The notes under the pieces were generated by a model. It saw nothing but the letters and a program-made list of their open reading frames with translations, made no database searches and was not told the origin of the DNA. A stretch of 64,000 nucleotides of DNA from Candidatus Ichthyocystis hellenicum (GTDB lineage Bacteria > Pseudomonadota > Gammaproteobacteria > Burkholderiales > 2013Ark19i). The position numbers and the translations under genes were made by a program. Of the stretch, positions 30,907-38,905 are shown piece by piece (the first letter of the stretch is position 1; each line of letters begins with the position of its first letter). The stretch spans positions 482,768 through 546,767 of the forward strand of contig NZ_LN906597.1 in assembly GCF_001460935.1 (NCBI RefSeq). Reading direction: 5' to 3'.

Positions 30907-31525
30907 CCTTCTTCCTTATAGAAAGTACAAGGAACAGCAGGATCGAAGAATTTTCTTTGCTCACGTTGCTATCGCAGCTTTTATTGCTGTTATTATAAGT
31001 TGGGGTGTTAATCAACTTTCCTATTTTTATGTTAAAAAGCAAGATGATAACGTGACTTTTTTAAAATCTGAGATAGGTAGTTTGCAATCTGATAAGTTGT
31101 CTGTTAAGAAAATAGGAAATCAAATAAAAACTATTTTAGATAATCGTCGTGTTATCGAGGAACTTAACTACAGAAAGCTAAATTTGTTGGAGATATTGCG
31201 GGAGCTAGCAGTTGTTGTTCCAGATGGGATGTACTTGAATAGTTTTAAAACAACAAGTACTGGTGAAGCCGAGGTTTCTGGTGTGGCTTTGAGCAACAAA
31301 ATAGTGTCTGATTTTTTGCATAAAATTGATGGTTCAAAAATTTTTACACTTAAGGGTTTGACTCACACAAAGATACTACATAGTAAGTTTGGTGTTTTTC
31401 AGGAATTTGAATTAGTTGTTGTTAAAAAAGAAAAAGAGATAGAACATGATGAATATTTTCCAGAGTTGATGTCAGATCATACTGAAAGCAAACCTGTTGA
31501 CTTTAAGAACCTGTATCCTGTTTAA
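30893..31525 (+). CDS. pilN: Type IV pilus alignment protein PilN
   Basis: PilN is a single-pass membrane protein that pairs with PilO. The 210-residue protein begins MMLFNLLPYRKYKEQQDRR, where the NLLP motif binds PilM, followed by one transmembrane helix (about residues 22-42) and a periplasmic coiled-coil and ferredoxin-like domain. AGGA lies 9 bases before ATG 30893. The start lies inside the end of pilM, indicating coupled translation. Confidence 0.92.
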   Translation: MMLFNLLPYRKYKEQQDRRIFFAHVAIAAFIAVIISWGVNQLSYFYVKKQDDNVTFLKSEIGSLQSDKLSVKKIGNQIKTILDNRRVIEELNYRKLNLLEILRELAVVVPDGMYLNSFKTTSTGEAEVSGVALSNKIVSDFLHKIDGSKIFTLKGLTHTKILHSKFGVFQEFELVVVKKEKEIEHDEYFPELMSDHTESKPVDFKNLYPV

Positions 31526-31552
31526 GCTTCAGGGTACGACTGGGGGTGAGTA

Positions 31553-32227
31553 ATGGATCTTAGTAATTTATCTGCAGATATTATGTCTATGGGTAATGAT
31601 CCTATTAAATGGCCTAAATATATAAGAATTTCGTGTATAGCTCTGCTATTCGTGCTTGTCTTGGTATTAAATTATATCTTTTTCGCTTCTGCCGCACTAA
31701 ACAAGTTTTCAGCACTGAAAATTGAGGAAAGAAATCTGAAAAAAGAGTACGTTGGAAAGCTTACTGAGGTTGCTAATCTTCCTGTGTATCAGCAGTACTT
31801 CGAATATTTATCAGACAGCTTTGGTCAACTTATCGATAAATTGCCTAAAGAATCTCAAATTAATTTGTTGTTAAAAAATATTAATAGAATAGGTGTTGCT
31901 AATAATATGGTTTTTTACTCTTTTCTGCCGGGGAAAGAAGAAAAAAAAGATTTGTATATCGAGGAACCTGTTTCCGTAGAAATGGTTGGCAGTTATAACG
32001 ATTTTGGTGAATTTGCATATCAGGTTGCTATGCTTGATACAGTTGTAGTTTTAGATAATTTGACTATTTCTACTCCTAGTTCTGTTGGGAAAGGAGGCGC
32101 AAGGGGAGAGCGCTCTATTAAGCCAGGTGATTTGTTATTTTCCTTTGTCGCTAGGATATACAAGGCTGTGGAGGTCAATGATAAGAATGATTCCGGATCT
32201 AATCCAAGAGGTGGAAAAATTAACTAA
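31553..32227 (+). CDS. pilO: Type IV pilus alignment protein PilO
   Basis: PilO forms a periplasmic heterodimer with PilN that joins the inner platform to PilP and PilQ. The 224-residue protein has one transmembrane helix (about residues 27-50), a coiled coil, and the family region YEYLSD-like SFGQLIDKLPKESQI. The C-terminal tail is Asn/Gly/Lys-rich. It begins 27 bases after pilN. Confidence 0.9.
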   Translation: MDLSNLSADIMSMGNDPIKWPKYIRISCIALLFVLVLVLNYIFFASAALNKFSALKIEERNLKKEYVGKLTEVANLPVYQQYFEYLSDSFGQLIDKLPKESQINLLLKNINRIGVANNMVFYSFLPGKEEKKDLYIEEPVSVEMVGSYNDFGEFAYQVAMLDTVVVLDNLTISTPSSVGKGGARGERSIKPGDLLFSFVARIYKAVEVNDKNDSGSNPRGGKIN

Positions 32228-32302
32228 CCTATGAACAGATCCTAATGATTATTGACGTTGGACGTACATAGATAACTCTATTTTATAGCTAGGTTGTAGA
32301 AA

Positions 32303-32824
32303 ATGAACGGGAACTACAAAAAATACAAGCTTTTCATCTATATAGGGATTAATTTTTTCTTATTAGCGGGGTGTTTGCCAAGTTCGAACAACGAGCTGAA
32401 AAGATGGATGGAAGAAGAGGCTAGCAGAATTAAAAGAAAAGAATTTGTTAAATTGGATGATGAATATATTCGGCCTCAATCTTTTAGGCCAGTGAGAATA
32501 GATCCTTTCCAGGCCGTTCGTATAGGCATTTATGTTGGTAATGGTGATGCTTCTGTTGACTACACCAAGAATCCTAATGCTTCTCCTTTGAAGGACGTGA
32601 GTTTACAAGATTTGAAGTTGGTTGGGTTGATTATAAATAAAGATCAAAGAATGGCTGTTGTCAAACATGGGCCTAATATGTTTCGTGTTGGGGTTGGTAC
32701 TCGCATAGGTGCGAGTGGTGGGGTTGTTATTGGTATTGACGGTGATGGGTTAAAAATCAAACAAAGGATTGATGATGGGACGGGGAAGATTGTTAGCAAA
32801 GTAACTATAATTAAATTGCGATAA
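32303..32824 (+). CDS. pilP: Type IV pilus lipoprotein PilP
   Basis: PilP is an inner-membrane lipoprotein that binds the N0 domain of the PilQ secretin. The 173-residue product has a lipobox LLAGC with lipidated Cys24, a charged linker and a C-terminal HR-type beta domain with KDVSLQDLKLVGLI and RVGVGTRIG. It is spaced 75 bases from pilO, wider than other junctions in this operon. Confidence 0.92.
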   Translation: MNGNYKKYKLFIYIGINFFLLAGCLPSSNNELKRWMEEEASRIKRKEFVKLDDEYIRPQSFRPVRIDPFQAVRIGIYVGNGDASVDYTKNPNASPLKDVSLQDLKLVGLIINKDQRMAVVKHGPNMFRVGVGTRIGASGGVVIGIDGDGLKIKQRIDDGTGKIVSKVTIIKLR

Positions 32825-32912
32825 ATGTTCTTGATTGAGTTAGGTTTATTAGCTGTTGATTCCTATCTTGTTGTAGCCTAGATTTATTTTTGAAAATTCA
32901 GAGAGTCTCAGA

Positions 32913-35030
32913 ATGATGAACTTTTGCAGAGACGCAGAAAAAATAGCAGGATTTGTTAGGGCAATTATTATGTCCGTTTTCCTGTTTGCAACTGGCTCAG
33001 TTTTAGCCGGCACTAGCTCAAATGGCCTTGTTTCTATAAATACAATAAAAGAAGGTAATAATTATGCAGTGAAAATAATGTTGTCGGGTGATTTATCCAT
33101 TAGGAAAAAACCAAGTGTTTTTAGCGTTGTATCTCCAGCCAAGATAGTTATTGATCTACCCGATGTCACTACTAGTAGACCAACTTATGTTGTTCCCATT
33201 GGTGTTGGGGACTTTGATAAAGTTTATGTTGCTCAGTTATCCAATAAGACTCGGTTAGTTTTTTCCTTAAAGACTTTTCATTCCTATGATTTGCAGCAAG
33301 AGGGAGATCACTTGATTCTTTCCCTCACTGATGATTTTCCTGCTAAACCGATCCAAAATAGCCGTGATAGTGATAGAGAAACTACGATAAATTCGCAATA
33401 TCATGATGAAAAACAGAGAAGTTTAACTAAAGTAGATTTTAAGAAAGGTGAAAAAGGAAGTGGAATGATTGTGCTTAATACTAATGTTAGGCATTCTTTC
33501 ATAAGAGCCGATCGTGTGGCTAATGGTGTTTTGGTTTATTTGCCGGATTTGGTTCCATATGATTCAATAGTCAAGTCATATGATGTATCAGATTTTTCTA
33601 CACCCGTTCAGAAGTTCTCGATTGTTAGAAAGGATCGAGGTTCATTAATTAGAATATATTCCAGCGGTGTTTTTGAGGATAGAACTTTCGAAAGTCAAGG
33701 TAAAATTGTAATTGAATTGAAAAAAGCATCTTCAAGTGAGGGTTCTTACGGTGGATTGTCAAAACGGGTATTTGTTGGCAAACGGTTATCTTTGCACTTT
33801 CAGAATACGACGATAAGAGGTGCTTTGCAGGCTATTGCAGATTTTACCGGATTGAACATTTTAGTTACTGACGGAGTTAAGGGATCACTGACCCTAAGGT
33901 TGAATGATGTGCCGTGGGATCAAGCTCTGAATATTATCTTAGAGTCAGGTAATCTCGGGATGAGGAAGAATGGTAGTGTCATTGTTATTGGTACTAGTAA
34001 GGAATTGATAGAATCTGAGAAACAGTACCTGCAATCTGAGAAACAGATGAACGAGTTGGCTCAGACAAGATCAGTGGTGTTTCATCTTAATTATCAAAAG
34101 GCAAATGATGTAGAGAAGATGTTGGGTAGTAAGAATAAAATCTTGTCTGAGCGTGGTAGTGCTATTGTTGATGATAGAACTAACCAGATTTTTATCCGGG
34201 ATGTTCCCGACAAAATTAAAGAGGTTCGTGATTTTATTAAGGCAGTGGACGTTCCAGTTTCTCAGGTTATGATCGAGGCTAGAATTGTTGAGGCTGATAG
34301 TACTTTTAATAGATCTCTGGGGGTAAGATTGGGTACCGTTGGCAACAACCAAAACTCCACCTGGGGTGCTGATTTGTTGCAGAATGCCAGTCTTAGGAGT
34401 AATCCGGCTGATATTGTTAACGTAGGGTCTAAATCTCTCAACATTAATTTGCCGGCTACATCTACTTCTCCAGGAAGATTTGCTTGGACCATTTTTAATG
34501 CTGACGGTACTAGTTTACTAAATCTGGAAATAAGCGCTCTTGAAGCTGATGGAGAAGGTAAAACCCTTGCTAACCCACGTGTGGTAACCTCAGATAAGCA
34601 GCAAGCTATTATTGAGCAAGGCACTGAGATTCCGTACACAACAGTTCAGGGTTCAGGAACAAATGTTACTCTTTCCACAGAGTTCAAAAAAGTTAATTTG
34701 TCTCTGAGTGTTACTCCTCAGATTACACCAAATAATCACGTAATATTGGATGTGGAAGTTACTAAGGATTCTGTTGGTGTGTTTTCTACGACAGCTGGTC
34801 CAGCCATTAATACCAAACACGTTAAAACGCAGGTTTTGGTTGAAAATGGAGGCACATTGGTTATCGGAGGTATTTATGAAGATACACGTAATAGTGATCA
34901 CACTAAGGTTCCATTGTTAGGAGATATTCCTGTTATCGGTAATTTGTTCAGGTCCAAGACCAAAGTGCGTAATCGATCTGAACTGATGGTGTTTATTACC
35001 CCACGGGTGCTTTACGAAAAAAGAGCTTAG
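32913..35030 (+). CDS. pilQ: Type IV pilus secretin PilQ
   Basis: PilQ forms the outer-membrane pore for the pilus. The 705-residue protein has a signal peptide ending SVLAGT, two AMIN-like peptidoglycan-binding regions, a secretin N domain (FQNTTIRGALQAIADFTGLNI, read in two halves) and a C-terminal secretin channel with VPLLGDIPVIGNLFRS and ELMVFITPRVL. ATG 32916 directly follows ATG 32913. Its stop codon is one base from the end of convergent mnmE. aroK and aroB, which often follow pilQ, are missing. Confidence 0.95.
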   Translation: MMNFCRDAEKIAGFVRAIIMSVFLFATGSVLAGTSSNGLVSINTIKEGNNYAVKIMLSGDLSIRKKPSVFSVVSPAKIVIDLPDVTTSRPTYVVPIGVGDFDKVYVAQLSNKTRLVFSLKTFHSYDLQQEGDHLILSLTDDFPAKPIQNSRDSDRETTINSQYHDEKQRSLTKVDFKKGEKGSGMIVLNTNVRHSFIRADRVANGVLVYLPDLVPYDSIVKSYDVSDFSTPVQKFSIVRKDRGSLIRIYSSGVFEDRTFESQGKIVIELKKASSSEGSYGGLSKRVFVGKRLSLHFQNTTIRGALQAIADFTGLNILVTDGVKGSLTLRLNDVPWDQALNIILESGNLGMRKNGSVIVIGTSKELIESEKQYLQSEKQMNELAQTRSVVFHLNYQKANDVEKMLGSKNKILSERGSAIVDDRTNQIFIRDVPDKIKEVRDFIKAVDVPVSQVMIEARIVEADSTFNRSLGVRLGTVGNNQNSTWGADLLQNASLRSNPADIVNVGSKSLNINLPATSTSPGRFAWTIFNADGTSLLNLEISALEADGEGKTLANPRVVTSDKQQAIIEQGTEIPYTTVQGSGTNVTLSTEFKKVNLSLSVTPQITPNNHVILDVEVTKDSVGVFSTTAGPAINTKHVKTQVLVENGGTLVIGGIYEDTRNSDHTKVPLLGDIPVIGNLFRSKTKVRNRSELMVFITPRVLYEKRA

Positions 35031-35031
35031 T

Positions 35032-36396
35032 TTATTTGCCAATGCAAAATTGTGAAAATATTTCTGTGAGAAGATCATCGTCTGAAAAAAAGCCGATGAT
35101 TTCCTCTAGGCTCTTCGCAGTTAGGCGGAGTTCTTCGGCAAATATTTCTAGGTGGTGTACTGATTTTTTGGCTAACTGGAGATGCTGCAAAGCCGTATCT
35201 ATGTGTTTTTCATGGCGCTTGTTTATATACAAGGTGCAGTCCATGAGTTTTTTTTGAGAGATGTTGTTTTTTAAAACCTGTTTTAGTTCTTCTATTCCAT
35301 AGCCAGTTATGGCGCAAACACGGATAATATTTGTTTTGGCTGTTAGCTGGGTCAGTTCGTTTTCTATGGAACTGATTTCGTGGTCTGTTAAGAGATCAAT
35401 TTTGTTTAATATAACTATTGAGTTCTCATTTTTAAGGATATCGGCGTATTTGTGATGCGATATTGCAGGATAGCAAGTGACATCTAAAACTAGTAGCGTT
35501 ATATCAGCTTGACTGATTTCTTTCCATGTTTTTTCAATACCTATTTTTTCAATTTCGTTGGTGGCTTCGTCGTTTATCCCGGCAGTGTCTATGAGTAAAA
35601 CAGGCGTGGATTCGAGAACTAGATTTTCTTCTATGGTATTTCGCGTTGTGCCCGCTATATTGCTGACAATGGACCGGTCTTTTTTAAGTAATGCATTAAG
35701 AATGCTGGATTTACCTGCATTAACGTAACCTGTTAGTACAATTCTTGGTCCGTGGTTAAGTATATTGTTATTGTTGCTCTGTCTTAGTATATGAGTTAGA
35801 TCATTTTCAATTGTGGATAGAGAATTAAGTAGTTTTTTTTCTGGAAATGTGATTTCTTCTTCAGGGAAGTCTATGAAGGCTTCGGTGTGAGTACGAACGT
35901 GGATGAGCTGTTCTCTAATGTTTTTTATGAGGTTTGAAAAAGACCCATTTATATTTTTTGCCGCAGCTTTAACCATTGCTTCCGATTGAGCATTAATGAT
36001 ATCTGAAATGGCCTCTATTTGTGTTAGGTCGACTTTGTTGTTGTAATAAGCTCTTAGAGTAAACTCTCCCGGTTCTGCCAAACGAGCTCCTGCTCGGAGG
36101 CATAGATCTAAGATCATATGTGTTACTACTAATCCGCCATGTCCATGAATTTCGATAACATCTTCCCCTGTATATGAGTGTGGCGCATGGAAGAACAGGA
36201 CCAGAACGTTATCGATGATGTTATCTTCATCATATATGTTTGCTAGCGTCGGCTTCTTGTTTGGTATTTTCTTTCTGAATATGGCTTCGGAAAAAGACTG
36301 TAGATTGTCACCTGAAACACGGACAACCGAAATAGCACCGTTTCCTAGTGGAGTTGATATGGCACTAATTATTTCGCGATAATATCTACAGTTCAT
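35032..36396 (-). CDS. mnmE: tRNA modification GTPase MnmE
   Basis: With MnmG, MnmE installs the carboxymethylaminomethyl group on U34 of several tRNAs. The 454-residue protein has the N-terminal formyl-THF-binding domain, a G domain with GYVNAGKSS near residue 220, DTAGIND and NKID, and the invariant C-terminal FCIGK with the catalytic Cys. Its ATG overlaps the yidC stop codon by four bases (ATGA), so the two are coupled. Confidence 0.97.
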   Translation of the reverse strand: MNCRYYREIISAISTPLGNGAISVVRVSGDNLQSFSEAIFRKKIPNKKPTLANIYDEDNIIDNVLVLFFHAPHSYTGEDVIEIHGHGGLVVTHMILDLCLRAGARLAEPGEFTLRAYYNNKVDLTQIEAISDIINAQSEAMVKAAAKNINGSFSNLIKNIREQLIHVRTHTEAFIDFPEEEITFPEKKLLNSLSTIENDLTHILRQSNNNNILNHGPRIVLTGYVNAGKSSILNALLKKDRSIVSNIAGTTRNTIEENLVLESTPVLLIDTAGINDEATNEIEKIGIEKTWKEISQADITLLVLDVTCYPAISHHKYADILKNENSIVILNKIDLLTDHEISSIENELTQLTAKTNIIRVCAITGYGIEELKQVLKNNISQKKLMDCTLYINKRHEKHIDTALQHLQLAKKSVHHLEIFAEELRLTAKSLEEIIGFFSDDDLLTEIFSQFCIGK

Positions 36397-37988
36397 GCTT
36401 CATTTATTTTTTTGGTTATGAAGAATTGCTGCATGATTGATAGTAAATTGTTGGTAAGCCAGTACAGGACTAATCCTGACGGAAAAAAGAAAAACATGAT
36501 TGAAAATACCATTGGCATTATCGTCATGATTTTTGCTTGTACAGGGTCAGACGCCGGGGGATTCATTTTGGTTTGTAAAAAAGTTGATGCGGCAAGGGCT
36601 ATTGGCAAGACGTATAGAGGATCAGGTGAAGATAGGTCTTTGATCCATCCTAGCCACGGTGCTTGAAGTATTTCTACGCTTGTTGACAAAACGTAGTAAA
36701 GAGAAATGAATACAGGAACTTGTATAATTATAGGCAAGCAACCAGCTGCGGGATTGACGTTTTCTTTTTGAAACAACTCTACTATTGCTTTTTGTTGTTT
36801 GGCTTTATCATTGCCATAGGAAATTTTTAGTGCCTGAATTTTGGGGGAGAGTATTTTCATTTTAGCCATAGATTTATAACTAGTCGCTGATAATGGTAAA
36901 AATACGATTTTGATCAGGATAGTTAGCAATATTATTGCCCATCCCCAATTTGTCGTGAGAAGGTGTAACCAGCTTAGCAGCTTAAATAAAGGCTGGGCAA
37001 TTATTGTTGACCAGCCATAATCTGTAACCAGTTCCAGGCCATTTGCGATCGAAGCTAGTTTGTTCTGCTCCTGTGGTCCTGCATAAAATTTGGCAGTAGC
37101 AGAACTTGTAGTCTTGGGCGGTACAATTCCTAGGTCCTGTTTAAACCCAATAGTATAAAGCTGGGAAGTCGGTTCTTTGAATGCATAGAAAGTTGCAACC
37201 TGATTGTCATTGGGTATCCAGGTGCTAACGAAGTAATGCTGGATTACTCCACACCATCCTCGTTTTTGGCTCATTTCTGTTTGGTTTTGATCCATACTGG
37301 AGAAGGTAATTTTGTTGAATTTTTTATCATTTGTGTATATTGCGCCCCCGAAGTATGAGCGCACGAATCGTGATTGCTCATGCACAGGATAATCATCTCT
37401 TTGTATTAAACCAAAAAGGAACGGGTTTATTGGTTTACTAGATCCATTAGTGATTTTGTATTTTACTCCGATGACATAATCATTGTTGTTGATTGTGTAA
37501 GTTGCTTCTATGTCGACTTTATGATCTTTTCCAGTTAGTAGAAGCGTTGATGTTCCCGTTAGGTTGTCATGCGATATGGTATGGTGATTGAAATATGGTC
37601 TGAAAACTATCTCATTTTTACCTGGTACTTGAATTTTGACAAAACTTGATGAGCGGTAGATGGGGTTGCCTGTACTCAGGAGGGTGTAAGCTTCGCTCTT
37701 GTTATTATGGTCATGGTATTTTTTCAGATATAGCCCTACTATGTTGCCGTTGATCGGGTTTACCGCCATGTCGACTAAAGACGAAGAAATTACTACCGGT
37801 TTTTGTTTCTCTTCGGTTGCTTCAGTTGTTGCTATAGTCGGCTGTTTTTTCTTTTCCACATTTAGGGGGTTGTACGCGTTAGTAGAACCGATGGGGTTGG
37901 GGGCAGGTGATTCCTTATTCCAGTTTTGATATAGTCCAAGCAATGATCCGAACAATAGAAATACCAGCACAAGTCTTACATTTTCCAT
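36393..37988 (-). CDS. yidC: Membrane protein insertase YidC
   Basis: YidC inserts and folds inner-membrane proteins with or without SecYEG. The 531-residue protein has an N-terminal helix (MENVRLVLVFLLFGSLLGLY), a large periplasmic beta domain and a C-terminal insertase domain with about five helices, including PAAGCLPIIIQVPVFISLYY. ATG 37988 is preferred over an in-frame GTG at 38000. The C-terminal tail is short. It lies between yidD and mnmE as in most proteobacteria. Confidence 0.96.
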   Translation of the reverse strand: MENVRLVLVFLLFGSLLGLYQNWNKESPAPNPIGSTNAYNPLNVEKKKQPTIATTEATEEKQKPVVISSSLVDMAVNPINGNIVGLYLKKYHDHNNKSEAYTLLSTGNPIYRSSSFVKIQVPGKNEIVFRPYFNHHTISHDNLTGTSTLLLTGKDHKVDIEATYTINNNDYVIGVKYKITNGSSKPINPFLFGLIQRDDYPVHEQSRFVRSYFGGAIYTNDKKFNKITFSSMDQNQTEMSQKRGWCGVIQHYFVSTWIPNDNQVATFYAFKEPTSQLYTIGFKQDLGIVPPKTTSSATAKFYAGPQEQNKLASIANGLELVTDYGWSTIIAQPLFKLLSWLHLLTTNWGWAIILLTILIKIVFLPLSATSYKSMAKMKILSPKIQALKISYGNDKAKQQKAIVELFQKENVNPAAGCLPIIIQVPVFISLYYVLSTSVEILQAPWLGWIKDLSSPDPLYVLPIALAASTFLQTKMNPPASDPVQAKIMTIMPMVFSIMFFFFPSGLVLYWLTNNLLSIMQQFFITKKINEA

Positions 37989-38031
37989 AGTATTCCACAC
38001 ACTCTCTGATGATCTGTAACTCAGATTTTGG

Positions 38032-38256
38032 CTAGGGGTTGTCCTCGCCGAATCTTTTATTAATAGGGTTGCACCGCAATATACGATAAACTGCCATCAA
38101 TAAGCCTTTGTATGGCCCGTATTTTTTAATCGCAAGTTCTGCATATACGGAACAGCTAGGGAAGAATCTGCAATTCATTCCCCAGAAAGGGCTTAGAAAC
38201 AGCCTGTACAAACGGATGAAAAAAATTAGCAAACTAGACAAAAGTGAACGGATCAC
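38032..38256 (-). CDS. yidD: Membrane protein insertion efficiency factor YidD
   Basis: YidD assists YidC-dependent membrane insertion. Reading from GTG 38256 gives 74 residues, the family length, with an amphipathic N terminus and the core IRLYRLFLSPFWGMNCRFFP, then SCSVYAELAIKKYG. GGAGG lies about 13 bases upstream. The open frame extends into rnpA to 38301, but that longer start is not supported. It begins 4 bases after the rnpA stop codon. Confidence 0.93.
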   Translation of the reverse strand: MIRSLLSSLLIFFIRLYRLFLSPFWGMNCRFFPSCSVYAELAIKKYGPYKGLLMAVYRILRCNPINKRFGEDNP

Positions 38257-38260
38257 GGCC

Positions 38261-38656
38261 TTATTTTTCCTCCGATAAGAGAAAGAAAAGATGATCCACA
38301 TAATTACGGATGTCGCGCCTTGGCATTGAAGATACGTTACCCTTTAGTGAAACAATAATGTCAGCAATTGGCAGGTAACGGATTCTAGTTCTAAAACACT
38401 CCCTGATCAGGCGTTTTACAAGGTTCCTCCTTACCGATGTCACCGTGGCCTTTTTGGGGATTACCATCCCGATCCGAACAAATAGCGGATTAGTCTCACG
38501 GGAGCAGTAAGCCTTGAAAGGACCTGATCTGACTGATATCGGTTTTGAGGAGTAAACGGAGACGAACTCTGATTTTTTTCTAACAGAGCATAGCGACCTC
38601 TTGAAAGGTGATAACAAATTTTTTCTGGGTTTAATCAGAGAGTTATCTGCTGTCAA
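38261..38656 (-). CDS. rnpA: Ribonuclease P protein component
   Basis: RnpA binds the RNase P RNA and helps mature tRNA 5' ends. The 131-residue protein is very basic and has the RNR signature RRNLVKRLIRE near residue 78, with the early KKSEFVSVY segment. The start is TTG 38656 with GGGGAG 9 bases ahead; no suitable ATG is available in frame. It follows rpmH by 19 bases. Confidence 0.92.
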   Translation of the reverse strand: MTADNSLIKPRKNLLSPFKRSLCSVRKKSEFVSVYSSKPISVRSGPFKAYCSRETNPLFVRIGMVIPKKATVTSVRRNLVKRLIRECFRTRIRYLPIADIIVSLKGNVSSMPRRDIRNYVDHLFFLLSEEK

Positions 38657-38675
38657 CGAATACCACTCCCCTTCT

Positions 38676-38807
38676 TTACGCAGACAATCTATGCCTTCCT
38701 TTTTCTCTGCGCGATTTTATAACCAGTCCTCCCGGTGCTTTCATTCTTGCCCTGAATCCGTGAGTGCGCTTACGTCTTATCTTGGAAGGTTGATAGGTTC
38801 TCTTCAT
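38676..38807 (-). CDS. rpmH: 50S ribosomal protein L34
   Basis: L34 is a tiny, very basic 50S protein. Translation of the minus strand from ATG 38807 gives 43 residues starting [18 protein letters not shown] and ending RHRLSA. It heads the rpmH-rnpA-yidD-yidC-mnmE cluster. In most bacteria rpmH lies beside dnaA; here fumarase lies upstream instead. Confidence 0.97.
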   Translation of the reverse strand: MKRTYQPSKIRRKRTHGFRARMKAPGGLVIKSRREKGRHRLSA

Positions 38808-38839
38808 TTCAATTACCTCGATGTTCCAACTTTCTATTC

Positions 38840-38870
38840 TCATGATCGAGCAACTAAACCTCGCTCATGA
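38840..38870 (-). promoter_or_regulatory. Inverted repeat in the rpmH leader
   Basis: Arms TCATGA (38840-38845) and TCATGA (38865-38870) pair with each other, and inside them CGAG (38847-38850) pairs with CTCG (38860-38863). One mismatch interrupts a stem of 10 base pairs around a 9-base loop. It lies in the 98-base gap between the end of fumarase and rpmH, and would form in the rpmH mRNA leader or in a transcript running from fumarase. No T-run follows on the minus strand, so it is not a plain intrinsic terminator. Confidence 0.5.
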
Positions 38871-38905
38871 AGAAAGGGATGTTTATACAAATCAAACTAT
38901 TCTAG

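Noticed and set aside
38883-38891. TTATACAAA resembling a DnaA box, possibly marking an origin beside rpmH
   Set aside because: It is one imperfect match, no cluster of boxes or AT-rich unwinding region is nearby, and no dnaA is present.
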